From the NCBI RefSeq assembly GCF_005502885.1, contig NZ_SCMR01000009.1, positions 62,001-126,000 of the forward strand: a DNA stretch of 64,000 nucleotides, read 5' to 3'. The position numbers were made by a program, and so were the translations under genes. How positions within the stretch are numbered: the first letter of the stretch is position 1; every line of letters starts with the position of its first letter. Positions 26,231-34,853 of this stretch are shown piece by piece. This DNA is from Microbacterium sp. 2FI. Its GTDB lineage: Bacteria; Actinomycetota; Actinomycetes; Actinomycetales; Microbacteriaceae. A model generated the notes under the pieces. It was given only the letters and a program-made list of their open reading frames with translations. It did no database searches and was not told the DNA's origin.

Positions 26231-26437
26231 GTGGCAGAAAAGGGAATCGACGAAGACGGCGCGTTCCGCGAGATCGTCGATCGTCTTGTCGCGAAGTACC
26301 CCGAGGTGGATGCTGCGCGCATCGCCCAGATCGTCGGAGACGTCCGCGACGAGATGTCCTCAGCCAAAGTGCGCGACTTCGTCGCCGTCCTCGCCGAGCG
26401 GGAGGCGAAGAAGCGCATCAAGAAGGAGCGACCCTGA
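26231..26437 (+). CDS. Three-helix-bundle dimerization-domain protein
   Basis: 68-residue acidic-then-basic helical protein. The pattern FREIVDRLVAKYPEVDAARI, then VRDEMSSAKVRDFVAVLAER, matches the small actinobacterial three-helix bundle dimerization family. The GTG at 26231 is chosen because GGAGG sits 5 nt ahead; upstream in-frame ATGs lack such a site. The C-terminus is Lys/Arg-rich. The molecular role is unknown. Confidence 0.82.
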   Translation: MAEKGIDEDGAFREIVDRLVAKYPEVDAARIAQIVGDVRDEMSSAKVRDFVAVLAEREAKKRIKKERP

Positions 26438-26491
26438 CCCGGATTTCCGGTCCGTTCTTGTTGAGCCTGTACCCTTGGCGCCCTGCCCACC

Positions 26492-26507
26492 GGCCGCGAT
26501 CGCGGCC
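26492..26507. repeat. 16-nt perfect palindrome in the leader of the Lys/Ala-rich gene
   Basis: GGCCGCGATCGCGGCC is a perfect palindrome about 30 nt ahead of the ATG at 26539. It might be a regulator site or a chance product of high G+C content. Confidence 0.35.
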
Positions 26508-26538
26508 CTCTGACGCGGCGAAGTGAAGAGGATCCACC

Positions 26539-27111
26539 ATGGCGAAGACACCCAAGGCCGTGAAGTCGGCGAACGCCGCGGTCAGCGCGGCAGCGGACGC
26601 GGCGAAAGACGCCAAGAAGCTGAGCAAATCGCTGCCGAAAAAGGCCGCCAAGAAGCTCCGTGACGTCGCTGCCGACGCGAAGGACGTCGCGAACGTCTCG
26701 AAGAAGAAGATCGAGCGCAGCCCGCGCAAGGTCGAGAAGAAGGCGATCGCTGCGATCGGACGCCTCGAGAAGACCTCCGACAAGATCGAGGCGAAGCTCG
26801 CCGCAGAGAAGGCCGCCGCGAAGAAGGCTGCGGCGAAGAAGGCGGCCAAGAAGTCGGCCACCCAGAAGGCCGCGAAGCCCGCACCGACCCCCATCACCAC
26901 GGTCGTCGCCGAGCCGGCACCGGAGGCGCCCGTCGTCGCCGAGCCTGCACCCGCCGCCCCCGCGGTTGTCGCCGAGACGGCGGAGCCCGCCCCGAGCACC
27001 GATCTCGCGTCGCTGACGGTCGCCCAGCTGCGCGAGCGCGCGCGCGCCGAGGGGCGCACCGGCTTCTCGCGGCACACCAAAGCTCAGCTCGTCGACCTGC
27101 TCTCCTCCTGA
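26539..27111 (+). CDS. Lys/Ala-rich histone-H1-like protein with SAP/Rho-N-like end
   Basis: 190-residue basic protein. Residues 1-115 are Lys/Ala-rich with AAKKA repeats like histone H1 and eukaryote-like tails of actinobacterial nucleoid proteins. Residues 116-155 are a Pro/Ala linker (EPAPEAPVV). Residues 157-190 (LTVAQLRERARAEGRTGFS) form a SAP or Rho N-terminal-like helix-extended-helix motif that usually binds nucleic acid. The ATG follows AGAGGAT. It lies 8 nt ahead of the NRPS-like gene and may be co-transcribed. Nucleoid or RNA binding is inferred from composition. Confidence 0.8.
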   Translation: MAKTPKAVKSANAAVSAAADAAKDAKKLSKSLPKKAAKKLRDVAADAKDVANVSKKKIERSPRKVEKKAIAAIGRLEKTSDKIEAKLAAEKAAAKKAAAKKAAKKSATQKAAKPAPTPITTVVAEPAPEAPVVAEPAPAAPAVVAETAEPAPSTDLASLTVAQLRERARAEGRTGFSRHTKAQLVDLLSS

Positions 27112-27119
27112 CTCGCCTC

Positions 27120-30100
27120 GTGCAGGAGTATCTCGACCGCTCGTCTGCGGCCACCGAGCGGCGGACGCTGATCGACATCCTCCGCGAGTCCGCTCGGCGC
27201 TATCCCGAGGCCTCCGCACTCGAGGATGCCGCGGGGGCGTTGAGCTACGCGGAGCTGCTCGCCCGGGTTTGGCGAACCGCGGCGCGGCTCGTGGATCAGG
27301 GTGTGCGGCGCGGGGATCGCGTCGGGGTGCGGATGCCGTCGGGCGACCGTGAACTGTATCTCGCGATCCTCGGGATCCTCGCCGCCGGCGCCGCCTACGT
27401 CCCGGTCGACGCGGACGACCCGCAGGAGCGCGCCGACCTCGTCTTCGGCGAAGCCGGGGTGCGGGGCGTCGTGACGGCAGGAGGCGTCTATCGAGCCCGC
27501 CACGATGCGGACAGCGCCGGCGACACCGACCGCCTGTTCGCGGGTGCGGATCCTCATCCCAGCTCGAGCGCGATCGTCACGGTGCCGCCGCCCGGCGCCG
27601 ACGATGACGCGTGGATCATCTTCACCTCGGGTTCGACCGGCGTGCCGAAGGGCGTGGCGGTCACCCACCGGTCGGCTGCCGCCTTCGTCGACGCAGAGGC
27701 GCGGCTGTTCCTCACGTCGGCTCCGCTCGGACCCGGCGATCGCGTGCTCGCCGGCCTGTCGGTCGCGTTCGACGCCTCGTGCGAGGAGATGTGGCTGGCG
27801 TGGGGACACGGAGCATGCCTCGTCCCGGCGCCCAGGGCCCTGGTGCGCTCCGGCGAAGACCTGGGCCCGTGGCTGCTCGGACACGGGATCACGGTCGTCT
27901 CGACGGTTCCGACGCTGGCAGCGCTGTGGCCCCAGGACGCGATCGAGAACGTGCGGCTGCTGATCTTCGGCGGTGAGGCGTGCCCTCCCGAGCTCGTGTC
28001 CCGCCTCGTCTCCGAGGGTCGTGAGGTGTGGAACACGTACGGCCCGACAGAGGCCACCGTCGTCGCGTGCGCGGCTCTGCTCGACGGCGCCGGGGCCGTG
28101 CGCATCGGCCTGCCGCTGGACGGCTGGGCGCTCGCCGTCGTCGACGTCGACGGCAACCGGGTCGCCGACGGCGAGGTCGGCGAGCTCATCATCGGCGGGG
28201 TCGGCCTCGCCCGATATCTGGATCCGGCGAAGGATGCCGAGAAGTACGCTCCGATGCCCTCCCTGGGCTGGGACCGCGCCTACCGATCGGGCGATCTCGT
28301 GCGCGCGGATTCCGCCGGCCTGCTCTTCCAGGGCCGCGCCGACGATCAGGTCAAAGTAGGCGGTCGCCGCATCGAACTCGGCGAGGTCGAGTCCGCGCTG
28401 CAGTCGCTCAGCGCCGTCTCTGCCGCGACGGTCGTCGTTCAGCGATCCGAGGGTGGCGTGGCACTCCTCGTCGGCTATGTGGTCCCCACCGAGGGCTTCG
28501 ATCGCCAGGCGGCGCGTGCCGAGCTCGCCGAAACGCTCCCCGCTCCGCTCATCCCCCTCCTGGCCGTCATGGACGAGCTGCCGGTGCGAACGTCGGGCAA
28601 GGTCGACAAGGCAGCGCTCCCCTGGCCGCTGACCGACACGGGCGCTTCGGATTCGCCCCTCTCGGGCACCGCCGCGTGGCTCGCCGAGCAGTGGGTCGCC
28701 GTCCTCGGCATCCGCCCGTCGGACGAAGACGCCGACTTCTTCCAGCTCGGGGGCGGATCGCTCGCGGCCGCCCAACTCGTCTCCCGGATCCGTTCACGGG
28801 CGCCGGAGTTCACGATGGCCGACGTCTACGATCTCCCGCGCCTGCGGCAGATGGCCGAAGCTGTTGAGGACGACCTCGCGCCCGAAGGCGAGACGGCGAC
28901 CTTCAGCACCCCTCGACCGACACCGCGGATCATGCAGTGGGTCCAGAGCATCGCCGGAGTGCCGCTGTTCGTCCTCACCGGCCTCCGCTGGACGTTCTGG
29001 CTCCTCACGGCGAGCTGGCTGCTCCAGCTCGTCCCCGGGTTCGAGTTCCTTCCCTCCGCGCCCGGATGGGTCATCCTCGTCGGACTGCTGGTGTTCGCGA
29101 CGCCCCTCGGCCGGATGGCCGTGTCGGCAGCGCTGGCCCGCCTGCTGCTGCTCAACCTCGCTCCGGGCGACTACCCGCGCGGCGGGGGTGTGCACCTGCG
29201 GCTCTGGCTCGCCGAGCAGGTCGCCCATCAGATCGATCCGGTGGGGCTCGCCGGCGCACCGTGGGTGAGCTACTACGCGCGAGCGCTCGGAGCGAAGATC
29301 GGCCCGAACGTCGACCTGCACGCGCTCCCGCCCGTCACGGGCATGCTCGACATCGCCGAAGGCGCTGCGATCGAGCCCGAGGTCGACCTCTCCGGTTACT
29401 GGATCGACGGCGACACCGTCCGCATCGGCGGCATCCGGATCGGCGCGGGCGCCACGATCGGCGCCCGCAGCACGCTCGCACCCGGCACCAAGATCGGCCG
29501 CGGCGCCGAGATCGCCCCAGGATCGGCCGTCTTCGGCAGAGTCCGCGCCGGCCAGCGCTGGGCGGGGTCCCCCGCCGTGCGGGTCGGCGGCACCTCCAGT
29601 CCGCTCGCACCCGAGCGCCCTCCGGCGCCGCGACGGTGGCTGTGGGTCTACGGCGCCTCTTCGGCGATCCTCGGGATCCTCCCGTTCATCGCGTTCGCCG
29701 TCGGCGGGCTGATCATCGCGCAGGGTGTCCGTGGTTCGGCATCCCTGTCCGACGCGATCCCCGAGACGCTCCTGTGGCTCGTGCCGGCGACCCTCGCGGC
29801 CGGCCTCACCTTCGCCGGTTCCGTCCTCGTCCTCACCCGGCTCCTCTCGATCGGGCTGGCCGAGGGCGTACACCCCGTCCGCGGTCGCGTCGCCTGGCAG
29901 GCCTGGACCGTCGAGCGGCTGCTGGACTCCGCCCGAACCCTGCTGTTCCCGCTCTATTCGAGCCTGTTCACCCCGGTCTGGCTGCGGATGCTCGGAGCGA
30001 AGGTCGGCCACGATGTCGAAGCATCCACCGTCTTGCTGCTGCCGTCGATGACGACGATCGACGACGGCGCCTTCCTCGCGGACGACACGATGGTCGCGAC

Positions 30101-31049
30101 CTACGAACTGAAGGGCGGGTGGATGCGGCTCGCCCACGCCCGCATCGGCAAGCGGGCCTTCCTCGGCAACTCGGGAATGGCCGGGCCCGGGCACCGGGTG
30201 CCGCGCGACGGCCTCGTCGCCGTCCTGTCGGTCGCGCCCGAGAAGTCCAAGCCCGGCTCGTCGTGGCTCGGATCCCCGGCGGTGCGTCTGCGACGCGTCG
30301 TCAACGACTCCGATCTCGAGCGCACCTATCGGCCACGCTCGGGCCTTCGCGTCGCCCGCGCACTGTGGGAGATGTGCCGCATCCTCCCCGTCTTCATCAC
30401 GTGCGCGCTCGGCCTCACCGTGTTCTTCGCGCTGAGCGCGATGATCGAGCACCTGGGGCTCGCGCTGTCGATCGTCCTCTCGGGGGTCGTCATCATGCTC
30501 GCGGGCGCTGTCGCCGCCGCCATCACCACGATCGCGAAGTGGACGTTCGTCGGCCGCATCCGCGCGGGCGAGCATCCCCTGTGGTCGAGCTTCGTCTGGC
30601 GCACCGAGGTGTCCGACACCTTCACCGAGATGCTCGCCGCCCCGTGGTTCGCCAACGCCGCCGCGGGGACGCCCGCACTTGCGATGTGGCTTCGCACCCT
30701 TGGGGCGAAGATCGGTCGCGGCGTCTGGACCGACAGCTACTGGCTCCCCGAGCCCGATCTCGTCACGCTCGGCGACGGCTCGACCGTGAACCGCGGATGT
30801 GTGGTTCAGACGCATCTGTTCCATGATCGAGTCATGAGCACCGACACCGTGACGCTCGAGGCCGGCGCGACGCTCGGACCCCACAGCGTCATCCTTCCCG
30901 CCGCGACCATCGGTGCGAACGCGACGGTGGGTCCGGCATCCCTCGTGATGCGCGGCGAAGCCGTGCCCGTCGGCAGCAGATGGAGCGGCAACCCGATCGG
31001 CCCGTGGCGGGCGGTCACCGTGCGCGCCTATCAGTCGGCCGACACGTGA
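27120..31049 (+). CDS. Pls/PosA-family NRPS-like synthetase
   Basis: 1309-residue membrane-bound synthetase. Adenylation domain 1-500: A3 motif IIFTSGSTGVPKG (166-178), A5 NTYGPTEAT (305-313), and the A10 lysine at 494 (TSGKVDK). Carrier domain about 515-580 with the phosphopantetheine Ser547 in LGGGSLAA. The rest has about six membrane helices (near 605-680, 840-910, 1085-1140) alternating with hexapeptide-repeat beta-helix segments. The length matches Pls/PosA enzymes, which include epsilon-poly-L-lysine synthetase. The start is GTG. A phosphopantetheinyl transferase gene lies 1.3 kb away. The product is unknown; I did not derive a substrate code. Confidence 0.92.
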   Translation: MQEYLDRSSAATERRTLIDILRESARRYPEASALEDAAGALSYAELLARVWRTAARLVDQGVRRGDRVGVRMPSGDRELYLAILGILAAGAAYVPVDADDPQERADLVFGEAGVRGVVTAGGVYRARHDADSAGDTDRLFAGADPHPSSSAIVTVPPPGADDDAWIIFTSGSTGVPKGVAVTHRSAAAFVDAEARLFLTSAPLGPGDRVLAGLSVAFDASCEEMWLAWGHGACLVPAPRALVRSGEDLGPWLLGHGITVVSTVPTLAALWPQDAIENVRLLIFGGEACPPELVSRLVSEGREVWNTYGPTEATVVACAALLDGAGAVRIGLPLDGWALAVVDVDGNRVADGEVGELIIGGVGLARYLDPAKDAEKYAPMPSLGWDRAYRSGDLVRADSAGLLFQGRADDQVKVGGRRIELGEVESALQSLSAVSAATVVVQRSEGGVALLVGYVVPTEGFDRQAARAELAETLPAPLIPLLAVMDELPVRTSGKVDKAALPWPLTDTGASDSPLSGTAAWLAEQWVAVLGIRPSDEDADFFQLGGGSLAAAQLVSRIRSRAPEFTMADVYDLPRLRQMAEAVEDDLAPEGETATFSTPRPTPRIMQWVQSIAGVPLFVLTGLRWTFWLLTASWLLQLVPGFEFLPSAPGWVILVGLLVFATPLGRMAVSAALARLLLLNLAPGDYPRGGGVHLRLWLAEQVAHQIDPVGLAGAPWVSYYARALGAKIGPNVDLHALPPVTGMLDIAEGAAIEPEVDLSGYWIDGDTVRIGGIRIGAGATIGARSTLAPGTKIGRGAEIAPGSAVFGRVRAGQRWAGSPAVRVGGTSSPLAPERPPAPRRWLWVYGASSAILGILPFIAFAVGGLIIAQGVRGSASLSDAIPETLLWLVPATLAAGLTFAGSVLVLTRLLSIGLAEGVHPVRGRVAWQAWTVERLLDSARTLLFPLYSSLFTPVWLRMLGAKVGHDVEASTVLLLPSMTTIDDGAFLADDTMVATYELKGGWMRLAHARIGKRAFLGNSGMAGPGHRVPRDGLVAVLSVAPEKSKPGSSWLGSPAVRLRRVVNDSDLERTYRPRSGLRVARALWEMCRILPVFITCALGLTVFFALSAMIEHLGLALSIVLSGVVIMLAGAVAAAITTIAKWTFVGRIRAGEHPLWSSFVWRTEVSDTFTEMLAAPWFANAAAGTPALAMWLRTLGAKIGRGVWTDSYWLPEPDLVTLGDGSTVNRGCVVQTHLFHDRVMSTDTVTLEAGATLGPHSVILPAATIGANATVGPASLVMRGEAVPVGSRWSGNPIGPWRAVTVRAYQSADT

Positions 31050-32413
31050 GCGGCGACCCCTACATCGCCCAGAGCGGCGACGCGAGCATGAGCGTCGAGC
31101 ACTACGACCTCACGCTCGACTACAAGGTCACGACCAACCGGCTGAGCGGCGTCGCCGCGATTCGCGGCCGTGCGATCACCGCCACGCGATCGCTGTCGTT
31201 CGACCTCGTCGGTGTGCGAGCGACCAAAGTGCGCGTCGCGGGCGACCGTGCGGCATCGTTCCACCAGAGCGACCGCAAGCTGCGCGTCACTCTGGGAGCA
31301 CCGCTGTCGGCGGGCGACGCGTTCGAGATCACCGTCGTCTACGCCGGTGCGCCGCGTCCGCGCCGATCTCGGTGGGGAACCATCGGGTGGGAGGAACTCG
31401 AAGACGGCGTGCTGGTCGCAGCGCAGCCGACCGGCGCCCCCACCTGGTTCCCCTGCAACGACCTGCCCGCCGACAAGGCGACGTACCGAATCGAGTTCAC
31501 GACGGATTCGGCGTACACGGTCGTGGCCGGAGGCCGCACCTCGCGCTCGACGCGCGGCGGCAAGACCACGTGGATCTTCGAGCGGGGCGAACCCACACCC
31601 ACGTACCTCGTCACCCTGCAGGTCGGCCGCTACACGAGCGAGCCGTTGGCGCTCGGTGCGACGCGAGGTCACCTCCACTATCCGCCGCCGCTCGCGGCGC
31701 GCGTGCATGCGGACTTCGATGATCTGCCGCGCATGATGGCCGTCTTCGAGGAGGCCTTCGGGCCGTACCCTCTGCCCGACTATTCCGTCGTCGTGACGGC
31801 CGATGTTCTCGAGATCCCCCTCGAGGCACAGGGCATGGGCATCTTCGGCGCCAATCACGCCGACGGCGCCGGCGGCTCGGAGCGCCTCATCGCCCACGAA
31901 CTCGCCCACCAGTGGTTCGGCAACAGCGTCGGCGTGAGGCTGTGGCGCGACATCTGGCTGAACGAGGGCTTCGCCTGCTATGCCGAGTGGATCTGGTCGG
32001 AGCGCTCCGGCGGCGCGAGCGCACACGCGAAGGCAATCGCACATCACGCCCGCCTCGCGGCGCTCCCCCAGGACATCGTGATCGGCGACCCCGGACCCGA
32101 TCTCATGTTCGACGACCGGGTCTACAAGCGCGGCGCGTTGACGCTGCACGCGCTGCGCTTGACCGTCGGCGATGCCGCGTTCTTCGCCGTGCTCCGTGAA
32201 TGGTCGGCCAGGTTCCGTGCCTCGACGGCGACGACCCCCGATCTCCAGGCGCTCGCTGCTGAGATCACGGGGATGCCGCTGGCGGGGCTCTGGGAGGCGT
32301 GGCTCGACCGCCGACCACTTCCCGGGCTTCCCCCGGTGCGCGGCGCGGGGTCAGCCGTCGAGCCGGCGGTCGTCACCGCACCGGTGCCGTGGACGGAATC
32401 ACCGCCGTACTGA
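31046..32413 (+). CDS. M1-family zinc metallopeptidase
   Basis: 455-residue aminopeptidase-N-like enzyme. The zinc site is HELAHQWFGN (His284, His288; catalytic Glu285) with the third ligand Glu307 in LNEGFA. An N-terminal beta domain (1-205) precedes it. In the place of the GAMEN exopeptidase motif is EAQGMGIFG. It is shorter than classical PepN (about 850 residues) because the C-terminal helical domain is reduced. The GTG at 31046 overlaps the NRPS stop (GTGA), so the two are translationally coupled. It may trim a peptide or the polymer made upstream (inference). Confidence 0.9.
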   Translation: MSGDPYIAQSGDASMSVEHYDLTLDYKVTTNRLSGVAAIRGRAITATRSLSFDLVGVRATKVRVAGDRAASFHQSDRKLRVTLGAPLSAGDAFEITVVYAGAPRPRRSRWGTIGWEELEDGVLVAAQPTGAPTWFPCNDLPADKATYRIEFTTDSAYTVVAGGRTSRSTRGGKTTWIFERGEPTPTYLVTLQVGRYTSEPLALGATRGHLHYPPPLAARVHADFDDLPRMMAVFEEAFGPYPLPDYSVVVTADVLEIPLEAQGMGIFGANHADGAGGSERLIAHELAHQWFGNSVGVRLWRDIWLNEGFACYAEWIWSERSGGASAHAKAIAHHARLAALPQDIVIGDPGPDLMFDDRVYKRGALTLHALRLTVGDAAFFAVLREWSARFRASTATTPDLQALAAEITGMPLAGLWEAWLDRRPLPGLPPVRGAGSAVEPAVVTAPVPWTESPPY

Positions 32414-33038
32414 GGACGTACCCCGCGGGGCCTGCTACGAGCGCCGCTTCGACCGCTTCTGCGCGTCCGGGCAGCCACAGGGCGTGCCCGTCGGGCAGAA
32501 CCGAAGACGACTTCTCGCCCATCCGGATCTCGGCCATCGGCATCCGCACACCGCGGCCGTCCGCCTTCATCGCCGCCTCCATCAGCGTCCACCCGCCGAG
32601 ATCCGGCGGCGGCGCGGGCGCGAAGAGCGGGGCGAGTACATCGAGGGGACCGGATGCCGCGTCCCCTCGCTCGATGTCGACCCCGACCGCCCCGGCTGCA
32701 TCGAGGCTGACCGCGGCGGCCACCACGAGATCGCCGGTGTAGCTGACGCTCACCGCGACCGGCACGCCGACGACCCGCGGCCGACCGTGGTCGCCGCCGC
32801 ACACCTCGCACACGCTCGTGAGGGCGACCCCGTCGATCGGCGCGAACTCGGCGAGCAGACGGACGAGCAGCAGTCGTCCGGCGGCGAACCGAGCCGCGCG
32901 GGCGGGATCGAGACCTGCGTGCCGTGCTCGCTGCGATGCGCCGAGCCGGGCGACCGCGGCGATCGCCTCGGGATGAGCGGCAGCTGCATCCGTCCAGGCG
33001 ATCCGCACGGGCCCGCAGGACGCCTGCTCGACGGTCAT
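32373..33038 (-). CDS. 4'-phosphopantetheinyl transferase
   Basis: 221-residue Sfp-type transferase that moves phosphopantetheine from CoA to carrier-protein serines. Metal-binding motifs are VGVDIE (Asp121, Glu123) and WTLMEAAMKADGRG (150-163), a variant of W-x-x-K-E-A. SVSYTGDLVV is the usual preceding strand. Its 3' end overlaps the M1 peptidase gene end by 41 nt on the opposite strand. The obvious client is the carrier domain of the NRPS-like protein. Confidence 0.9.
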   Translation of the reverse strand: MTVEQASCGPVRIAWTDAAAAHPEAIAAVARLGASQRARHAGLDPARAARFAAGRLLLVRLLAEFAPIDGVALTSVCEVCGGDHGRPRVVGVPVAVSVSYTGDLVVAAAVSLDAAGAVGVDIERGDAASGPLDVLAPLFAPAPPPDLGGWTLMEAAMKADGRGVRMPMAEIRMGEKSSSVLPDGHALWLPGRAEAVEAALVAGPAGYVLSTAVIPSTAPVR

Positions 33039-33051
33039 CCCCTCAGACTAT

Positions 33052-34779
33052 TCAGCCGATCTCGCCCGACTCCACCGTCTCGGCGAGCGCGTGAACGCGC
33101 GGAAGGTGGTGCGCGCCGTAGAAGTCCGCAGCGGTCAGTCGCGCGGCATCCGCCGCGGCGGCCGTCTCGTGAGAGAGCACCGCGACCACGGCGAGCGCGT
33201 GCATCCAGCCGCCGGCGAGGGTCCCGAGCAGCATGAGATACGGAACGCTCACGGCATACGCGTCACGCGGTGACCCGTCGAAGCCGAGCACCGCGGCGGT
33301 CGCGCGGCGGGCGGCCTCGACGGACCGCTCGAGGCGGTCGGCTGTCCGCGCCGCGACCGCGTCATCGAAGGCGCGGAGCGCCTCGACTGTGCCGCCGATC
33401 ATTCCGAGCAACTCGGTGACCGTCGCACCGCCGTCGCGGAGCACCTTGCGACCGACGAGGTCGTTGGACTGGATGGCGGTCGTGCCCTCGTAGATCGTGG
33501 TGATGCGGACATCGCGGTAGTGCTGCGCGGCGCCGGTCTCTTCGACGAAGCCCATGCCGCCGAAGACCTGCAGTGCGTCGCTCGTGAGCTCGATCGCATC
33601 CTCGGTGGTCCAGCCCTTGAGGATGGGGACGAAGAACTCCGCGAGCTTTGCGAGCGAAGGGTCGGCATCCGCCCGATCGAGCAGGTCGCCGACATACACG
33701 CCGAGGGCGCGCATCGCGAAGATCTTGCTCGAGGTCGACAGCAGGAGGCGCCGCACGTCGGGGTGCGCGGCGATCGTGGTGCCTGCGGGGCGATCCAGCA
33801 CGCCGCCCTGCAGGCGGCCCGCAGCGTACGTCGCCGCGTGCTGGTACGCGCGATCGGCGATGCCGGTGGCCTGGAAGCCCATGCCGGCGCGGGCGGAGTT
33901 CATCATGACGAACATGCCGGCGAGTCCGCCGCCGACCTCGCCCACGAGGTAGCCGGTGGCGTCTTCATACGCGAGGACGCACGTGGGGCTGCCGTGGATT
34001 CCGAGCTTGTGCTCGATCGCGACCGTCGTGATGGCATTCTGTCCACCGAGCGAGCCGTCTGCGTTCACGAGCACCTTCGGGGCGACGAACAGCGAGAGAC
34101 CCTTCGCACCCTCCGGAGCACCCGGCGTGCGCGCGAGCACGAGGTGCACGATGTTCTCGGCGATGTCGTGGTCACCCCACGTGATGAAGATCTTCTGGCC
34201 GCGGATCGCCCAGCTGCCGTCGTCACGCGGTGTCGCCATCGATCGGATCGCACCGAGATCGGTGCCCGCCTCGGGCTCGGTGAGGTTCATCGTGCCGGTC
34301 CACTCGCCCGAGACGAGCTTGGTGAGGTACGTCTCGCGGATCTCATCGGATGCCGCGGCATCGAGCGCATGGATCTGGCCGGCCGTCAGCAGCCAGCAGA
34401 GGGCGAACGCGGCGTTCGACGCGTTCCAGATCTCGCCGAGCCCCGCACGCACCGCGCCCGGCAGGCCGTCGCCGCCGGCCGAGACGGGCGCCTCGGCGGT
34501 GACCCAGCCGGCATCCACGAACGCGCGGTATGCCTCGGCGAACCCCGCCGGCAGGCGCACCTGACCGTCTTCGAGGCGCGCACCCACGCGGTCGCCCAGC
34601 GCCTCGAGGGGGGCGATGACGGATGCCGCGAACTCACCCGCCCCGGCGATGATGTCGGTCGCGTCCTCGGCGGTCAGCTCTCCGCTGGTCGCCCGGGCGA
34701 CCAGGTCGACGCCGAACGCGTCCGCGAAGAGGAACGCGTAGTCGTCGACGGGCGGCGTGTACGAGGATGCGTCGGCCAT
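33052..34779 (-). CDS. Acyl-CoA dehydrogenase
   Basis: 575-residue FAD enzyme that introduces an alpha-beta double bond in an acyl-CoA. The FAD/substrate loop is NLTEPEAGTDLGAIRS, and ITTIYEGTTAIQ near residue 420 carries the typical Glu-Gly of the family. An extra C-terminal domain makes it longer than 380-residue enzymes; it resembles the long DmdC/FadE subgroup. The ATG at 34779 has AAGGAG ahead; the longer frame to 34842 is rejected. It lies 74 nt behind a CoA ligase gene, with its own -10-like element between. Confidence 0.9.
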   Translation of the reverse strand: MADASSYTPPVDDYAFLFADAFGVDLVARATSGELTAEDATDIIAGAGEFAASVIAPLEALGDRVGARLEDGQVRLPAGFAEAYRAFVDAGWVTAEAPVSAGGDGLPGAVRAGLGEIWNASNAAFALCWLLTAGQIHALDAAASDEIRETYLTKLVSGEWTGTMNLTEPEAGTDLGAIRSMATPRDDGSWAIRGQKIFITWGDHDIAENIVHLVLARTPGAPEGAKGLSLFVAPKVLVNADGSLGGQNAITTVAIEHKLGIHGSPTCVLAYEDATGYLVGEVGGGLAGMFVMMNSARAGMGFQATGIADRAYQHAATYAAGRLQGGVLDRPAGTTIAAHPDVRRLLLSTSSKIFAMRALGVYVGDLLDRADADPSLAKLAEFFVPILKGWTTEDAIELTSDALQVFGGMGFVEETGAAQHYRDVRITTIYEGTTAIQSNDLVGRKVLRDGGATVTELLGMIGGTVEALRAFDDAVAARTADRLERSVEAARRATAAVLGFDGSPRDAYAVSVPYLMLLGTLAGGWMHALAVVAVLSHETAAAADAARLTAADFYGAHHLPRVHALAETVESGEIG

Positions 34780-34817
34780 GACGGACTCCTTGGTGCTCAG
34801 CGATTGGAACTGAGGAT

Positions 34818-34834
34818 CAGTATACGCGGTACTG
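34818..34834. promoter_or_regulatory. Inverted repeat and -10 element upstream of acyl-CoA dehydrogenase
   Basis: CAGTA-N7-TACTG (34818-34834) overlaps a leftward -10-like TATACT (34824-34819). It may be a repressor site for the dehydrogenase gene; no TetR-type regulator is encoded nearby. Confidence 0.4.
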
Positions 34835-34853
34835 AGTCTCAAGCCCGGTGTCT

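Noticed and set aside
26492..26507. Phage attachment or recombination site at the 16-nt palindrome
   Set aside because: No integrase, duplicate site or mobile gene is nearby; left only as a low-confidence repeat.
28794..30884. 696-codon open frame opposite the NRPS-like gene
   Set aside because: Composition (Arg/Asp/Gly-rich) and lack of motifs show it is a complementary-strand artefact of a well-supported gene.
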